A stretch of 64,000 nt of DNA from Buddleja alternifolia (taxonomy: Eukaryota; Streptophyta; Magnoliopsida; Lamiales; Scrophulariaceae), in the NCBI GenBank assembly GCA_019426215.1, contig CM033394.1:16698195-16762194 (forward strand). Direction: 5' to 3'. A model generated the notes under the pieces. The model was not told the origin of the DNA, did not search any database, and worked only from the letters and a program-made list of their open reading frames with translations. This document shows positions 60,070 to 64,000 of the stretch, piece after piece (the first letter of the stretch is position 1; every line of letters begins with the position of its first letter). The position numbers and the translations under genes are program-made.

Positions 60070-60360
60070 CACTACTAGAAAAATGGCTTTTTGTTACAAC
60101 TCACATGGCATAACAAAAGGTGAAAATTCGTACCAAAAAGCTTTTTGTTACGAGTTTGTTACGAATTTGGTGTCGTTCCAAATGCAGCCGTGACAAAAAT
60201 TTTGGTACGAAAGGCAAGCGTAGCAAAAGGTATTTGCTACGAGAAGAACAACTTTTGTTACGCCTTAAGATTCATAGCAAATAAGTGTAAAAAATGACCA
60301 CCTTTTGGTACACTTTATGTGTTGTAGTAAAAACAAAAATTTTACTACAACAATTTGAAT
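60070..60360. repeat. Left terminal and subterminal repeats of the CACTA element
   Basis: Repeated words TTTTTGTTAC (60088), CTTTTTGTTACG (60141), TTTGTTACG (60155), CGTAGCAAAAGG and TTTTGTTACGCC follow the CACTA terminus in both orientations. Such motifs bind the element's own TNP protein in En/Spm. Confidence 0.75.
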
Positions 60361-60885
60361 GTAACAGTAAGCTAGAATATTTATTTACTCAATTGTTATG
60401 GTTATTTGGGCATAGTAAAAACTTATAAAATACATTATCACTCTTAAATACTAAATTTTTTTCTATAAATCAAGTTTGAACAAACAAATTAAGATCATAT
60501 ATAAATAAACAATAAACCACCACATCACGTTCAACGTACAAAAGTTAAAAAAAATTCATAGAAAATATCCAAACTTACACAACAGTACCTAAGATCCAAA
60601 AGTCACATTAATATCCAATAATGACTACAAACAACAAAAAGGTCAAATTTTGAAATTCTACATTAGCATGAACAAATACAAATTAAAGGTAGCTTGCATA
60701 TATAATATAATTTGTTCATGTAGCGTGCAACAATATCACTTGAGTAGCAATGTCTCTTAAATCTCCATCACCTGTAAAATAACAAAAACAATTTCACATA
60801 TTAATTAAATCTTATAAGTAAAAAAAAAAACTAAAAAACTTAGAATATAAAAATAGTCAAGTTTTAGACATACATCAACATATTC

Positions 60886-61098
60886 CTAATGAATGCATTT
60901 ATGAATCGCTTTTCCGTTAGTTCTAGCACCTTCATGAGGTCTTAGTAGCTTTTCATTTGGTATCAATGCGTTTTCAACGTACACCTTGACAAATGCGTGT
61001 CCGTCTTTCTTTTCATCACCAATCAAATCAACAACTACACCCTGTGCCACAATGGTTTTTGGTATCCTAAGGCAAAATATGTGTACTCGAGTCCCAAT
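60886..61098 (-). CDS. Final exon of a TNP1/En/Spm-like transposase protein
   Basis: On the minus strand, the acceptor TTTGCTTTCGTAG at 61099 opens an exon of 70 codons ending at TAG 60886. It includes IVAQGVVVDLIG, GHAFVKVYVENALIPNEKLL and RPHEGARTNGKAI. The pattern (VAxGxVV, VxVxxAxxPxExLxRP) resembles the C-terminal TNP1/En/Spm-like transposase domain that accompanies CACTA elements, where the protein binds subterminal repeats. No damage is seen in this exon. Upstream exons are only partly visible, so whether the gene is whole is unknown. The family call is from motif memory. Confidence 0.5.
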   Translation of the reverse strand: MGTRVHIFCLRIPKTIVAQGVVVDLIGDEKKDGHAFVKVYVENALIPNEKLLRPHEGARTNGKAIHKCIH

Positions 61099-61211
61099 CT
61101 ACGAAAGCAAAACAATAATCAACTAAACTTACTGTATTAACTTTTAAATAATCTAATCAACCACAATACATTGCTAACAAATTTTCTAAAATAATATAGT
61201 ATGGTAATACC

Positions 61212-61274
61212 TTGATAGAATTATCATAATAATCTTGGACAGTCTCTTGCTTCTTAGATTTTCCACAATTAATC
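61212..61274 (-). CDS. Probable upstream exon of the TNP1-like gene
   Basis: A 63-nt segment on the minus strand between acceptor TATATGCAG and donor ATCAAG|GTATTA. It reads INCGKSKKQETVQDYYDNSI in phase with the next exon. The splice sites are plausible. A possible earlier exon end is GTTTTCC-side sequence at about 61773 (GIKKQWEENKNWHQ), but its phase does not fit simply. Confidence 0.35.
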
Positions 61275-63400
61275 TGCATATATAATCACTTTATTCAATC
61301 AATACGAGAGCACAACCACTTAAAAGTGATGAAATGATATGATTAAACTATCTCCAAACAACCAATTAAAACATAAATCTTACAAAGTAAAAACTGAATA
61401 GGACAAGATTAATGAAAATTTCATTTATTTCTTAATACAAATTCATTTCATTTCATGAATTAGTAGAATAGAAATTCTAATCATGCAACTAGAGAATGGC
61501 AAAGTATAATATCATCACACAAAATAACTATATCTACCTAGCACCAAGCCCGCCTGAATTGAAGTAAACACTAGTAAAAGAACATTTTTACATTTTCATA
61601 TGTAATAAATTGGCAAGCAACTACTTAATCCATGTGACATCGACAAATGATATAGAAAGCCTCACAAACTCCTACCTCCGGAAAGTAACCAAGAAATTGA
61701 AATCACAACAAAGAGTGATTTGTATTGAAGAAAAACAAGATCAGAATGACATAGCATTATGGTAAAACATACCGTTGATGCCAATTTTTGTTTTCCTCCC
61801 ACTGCTTCTTGATTCCGAAATCAGTACCATTCATTTTGATTGCAATCTCAGTAGCCTATTCATTTTTACCACCTTGAGGATGCAATTTCAGAGATTGATT
61901 TCAAATTTTTTACCACCTTCTCCTATTCATTTTGACTGCAATCTCCTATTCATTTTTACCACTTTCAGAGATTGATTTCAAATTTTTTAACCAGTACAAG
62001 GAATTGCAAATTTAGCCTATTCATTTTATTTGCTAATGCTTTCCTACAACCAGCATATGCGAGCACAAATTCCTTGAGAAAACCCATGTCTCACATTCAT
62101 TCATAAGTAGGAGTTCAATCAGCATCATTGTACCTTGCAATACAGTTGGAAATTTACATAATATCCTCAAAATACTTAAGAACTTCACTTACAGTAATAA
62201 TTCCCACAAGAATGTCAAGAACAAGCAACATAGAGTTTAGTTTAGAAAGTTGGACTCCTAATGGTTTGTCAACTCAGATTGTAATGCACTACTGTTTAAA
62301 ATCTTCTTTATTTGTATTCTAGAGCCATACAAGAAATGATTTAGTTTCTTTTATGATCTCAAGACAAGTAATGTTAACTTGCCCCCCACATTTGTAGGCA
62401 TATAAGGCTTGGAAAATTAACTCTACTATGTCATTGTAAGAAATTGCACTGACTTCCCCAACGAGTTTGGTGATGCACTAATCAAATTTTTTATGTTTTC
62501 TCATAAATAGCATATATCAATACAAGTTATTGATAGGCTTTTACCATTCCTCTATACAGGTGGAATTCACAGGAACTGAATAGGACAAGATTAATGAAAA
62601 TTTCATTTATTTCTTAATACAAAATTAAGTTATGATAACCAAGTCCCACATTATAAGTTATAACTCTCAAGGAATAGTAGCATTCATGATTTCAGTTACA
62701 TTGAGATGAAATAAACTCAACCACAGACAGAAACAACTAGCATAAAGAAACAAAAATTTGTATTAATCTACTTTAAAAACAATCGTTGTACAATATCTTA
62801 ACTTATCAAAGTCAAAGAAATGTCAACAATCCAATAACGGAAAGTTCATCTTCTACATAAACTCTGTATTCAATCACACTTAACTACACATAATTTCCAG
62901 TAGAAACTAACATCAACTGTAATATATTTGGCATAGTCAATTTTCAAAAAATCTAAGCAACACAGAAACCACAGAACTAAAACCAAATGACAAACCTACA
63001 GTCCCATTTCAATTTCCATTATCGTGTCACAATCAAAACAAAACCCATAACCCACATAAAGTTCATCATCATTCTGTATCAAGAATCAATATTCAACCAA
63101 GATTTTACTCACTTCTTGTTGCGCAGACCAAAATAAACAAATATTCCTATTATGTAGCATCAATCATTGTACAAAAACTAATCTTATCGAATTCAAGAAC
63201 AGCCAACAATCCGAGATAACAGTCCATCATCCATACATAAATTCATTATTCAATCAACTACATGTATATAGCACATCTTCAAAATCAACTACAATATATT
63301 GCACATGGTCGAATTTCAATCACACAGTCACATTTCAATAAAAGTTAATCATCATTCTATATCAAGAACTCAATATTAAACCAAAAACTTCACACTTACT
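61275..63400. other. Interior of the CACTA element: AT-rich, with duplications
   Basis: No long ORF. It holds a perfect 50-bp direct repeat (61392-61441 and 62574-62623), local tandem duplications at 61840-61985 (CCTATTCATTTTTACCAC and TTTCAGAGATTGATTTCAAA twice each) and a degenerate tandem pair of about 250-350 bp (62787-63135 and 63171-63419). Probably introns and 5' region of the transposon gene. Confidence 0.5.
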
Positions 63401-63544
63401 TCTTCTTGCGCCGACGAAAATTTTTAGCCCCCAACACTTCCCACGTAAGTGTGGGTTCTCGTCGGTTCGGGTTTCACACCACCCACGTCGTACTCAATTC
63501 TTTCCTCTGTCGTCCCTTCACCGGCTTTAATGGCTGTTCAGTTC

Positions 63545-63689
63545 TGCCGCCGCCAAGAACAAGGGATGAAAACCGCCGCCGCCGAGAATAAGGGATGAAA
63601 ATCGTCACCGCCGAGAACAAGGGATGAAAACCGTCGCCGCCGAGAACAAGAGATGAAAACCGTCGCCGCAGAGAACAAGGGCTTGCCTG
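63545..63689. repeat. 29-bp minisatellite in the CACTA element
   Basis: About five copies of a unit with GCCGCCGAGAACAAGGGATGAAA; the AAGGG/AAGAG word recurs at 63561, 63590, 63619, 63648 and 63677, exactly 29 apart. It is GC-rich. It causes repetitive ORFs on the minus strand that I do not regard as genes. Confidence 0.85.
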
Positions 63690-63872
63690 ACTGTTCAAAG
63701 GAAAGGGAAAGGGTTTGGGGTAGAGAGACAGTGACGAAAAATGGGAGGGGAAGAAATTGGGGATTTGCCCGCTCTTTTAATTTTGTGGAGTAATATAATT
63801 TTACAAAATAATGAATTAAACGAGGTCGTTTTATCCTTTTTAACTGCACGTGGGCCATTGTAGAAGATAGTA

Positions 63873-64000
63873 TTTTGTTACAATGTTTACAGTGTAATAA
63901 AAACTCAAAACGATGTAGTTTTGATGTTTTATTTGTTACGCCCCAATATTTGTAGCAATTAATCACCTTTCGGATAGACTTTTTCCGCATAGCTAAAACG
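63873..64000. repeat. Right subterminal region of the CACTA element
   Basis: TTTTGTTAC (63873) and TTTGTTACG (63932) recur here as at the left end, after a GC-rich island. The terminal CACTA inverted repeat itself is not reached. Confidence 0.6.

Larger units (their letters stand above)
60070..64000. mobile_element. CACTA (En/Spm-type) DNA transposon, right end outside the window
   Basis: Starts CACTACTAGAAAAA, the terminal sequence typical of plant CACTA elements. Subterminal repeats of the TTTTGTTACG type follow on both strands (60088-60260), and more lie near the window end (63873-63881, 63931-63940), implying the other terminus is just beyond 64000. ACA at 60067-60069 may be the 3-bp target duplication. 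It holds a TNP1-like exon on the minus strand but no visible main TNP2 transposase, so it is probably a non-autonomous or deleted copy. Confidence 0.8.

Noticed and set aside
63406..63990. Repetitive minus-strand ORFs with FSSLVLGG units
   Set aside because: They translate the 29-bp minisatellite, whose unit is not a multiple of three, so the frame wanders.

Overview
The window is a block of plant nuclear heterochromatin made almost entirely of nested transposable elements. No intact host gene, rRNA, tRNA gene or CRISPR array is visible. LTR retrotransposons with initiator-Met-tRNA primer sites, several Ty1/copia pol genes with YVDD reverse transcriptases, Ty3/gypsy LTRs and a CACTA DNA transposon indicate a flowering plant, most likely a eudicot. 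From memory only, the extra 3' ORF resembles Sirevirus-associated proteins annotated in Lamiales; this is a weak guess.

Four copies of one Sirevirus-type (Ty1/copia) family dominate. E is on the minus strand at 1-29703 and is interrupted. A is on the plus strand at 8289-23792 and sits inside E's reverse transcriptase. E2 is a plus-strand 3' half at 29704-32709 that E inserted into. C is plus, 37743-50315, complete from LTR to LTR with a perfect TCTAA target duplication. Each carries gag, a pol of order protease-integrase-RT-RNase H, and then a long additional ORF3 between pol and the 3' LTR. E2 shows only ORF3. All are broken by stops, frameshifts and deletions.

A second, unrelated copia family has long (about 2.1 kb) LTRs. 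B1 starts at 32978 and resumes at 50316-52842 after the insertion of C. B2 has a 5' LTR at 54572-56715 followed by a decayed gag. A related solo LTR (21650-23766) lies in the 3' LTR of A. Gypsy material includes a solo LTR with TSD ATCAC (25957-27598), an LTR piece (32710-32977), a 3' LTR plus internal fragment (52850-54571), and a fragment with an Athila/Tat-type primer site (about 4003-4720). A CACTA element begins at 60070 and runs past the end; it holds a TNP1/En/Spm-like coding exon on the minus strand.

The insertion order read from the junctions is: E2 was hit by E; E by the gypsy solo LTR and by A; A by a B-type LTR. In parallel, E2's 3' LTR was hit by a gypsy LTR, that by B1, B1 by C and by a gypsy element, that by B2, and B2 probably by CACTA.

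The most interesting signal is the Sirevirus ORF3 module. The region between pol and ORF3 carries purine tracts like a polypurine tract and, in A and E, a G-box/ABRE-like palindrome cluster followed by a TATA-like box. ORF3 holds a phase-1 intron at the same place in C and E, with a diverged version in A. Its product has basic nuclear-localisation-like clusters and coiled coils but no evident membrane segment, so it does not look like an envelope protein.
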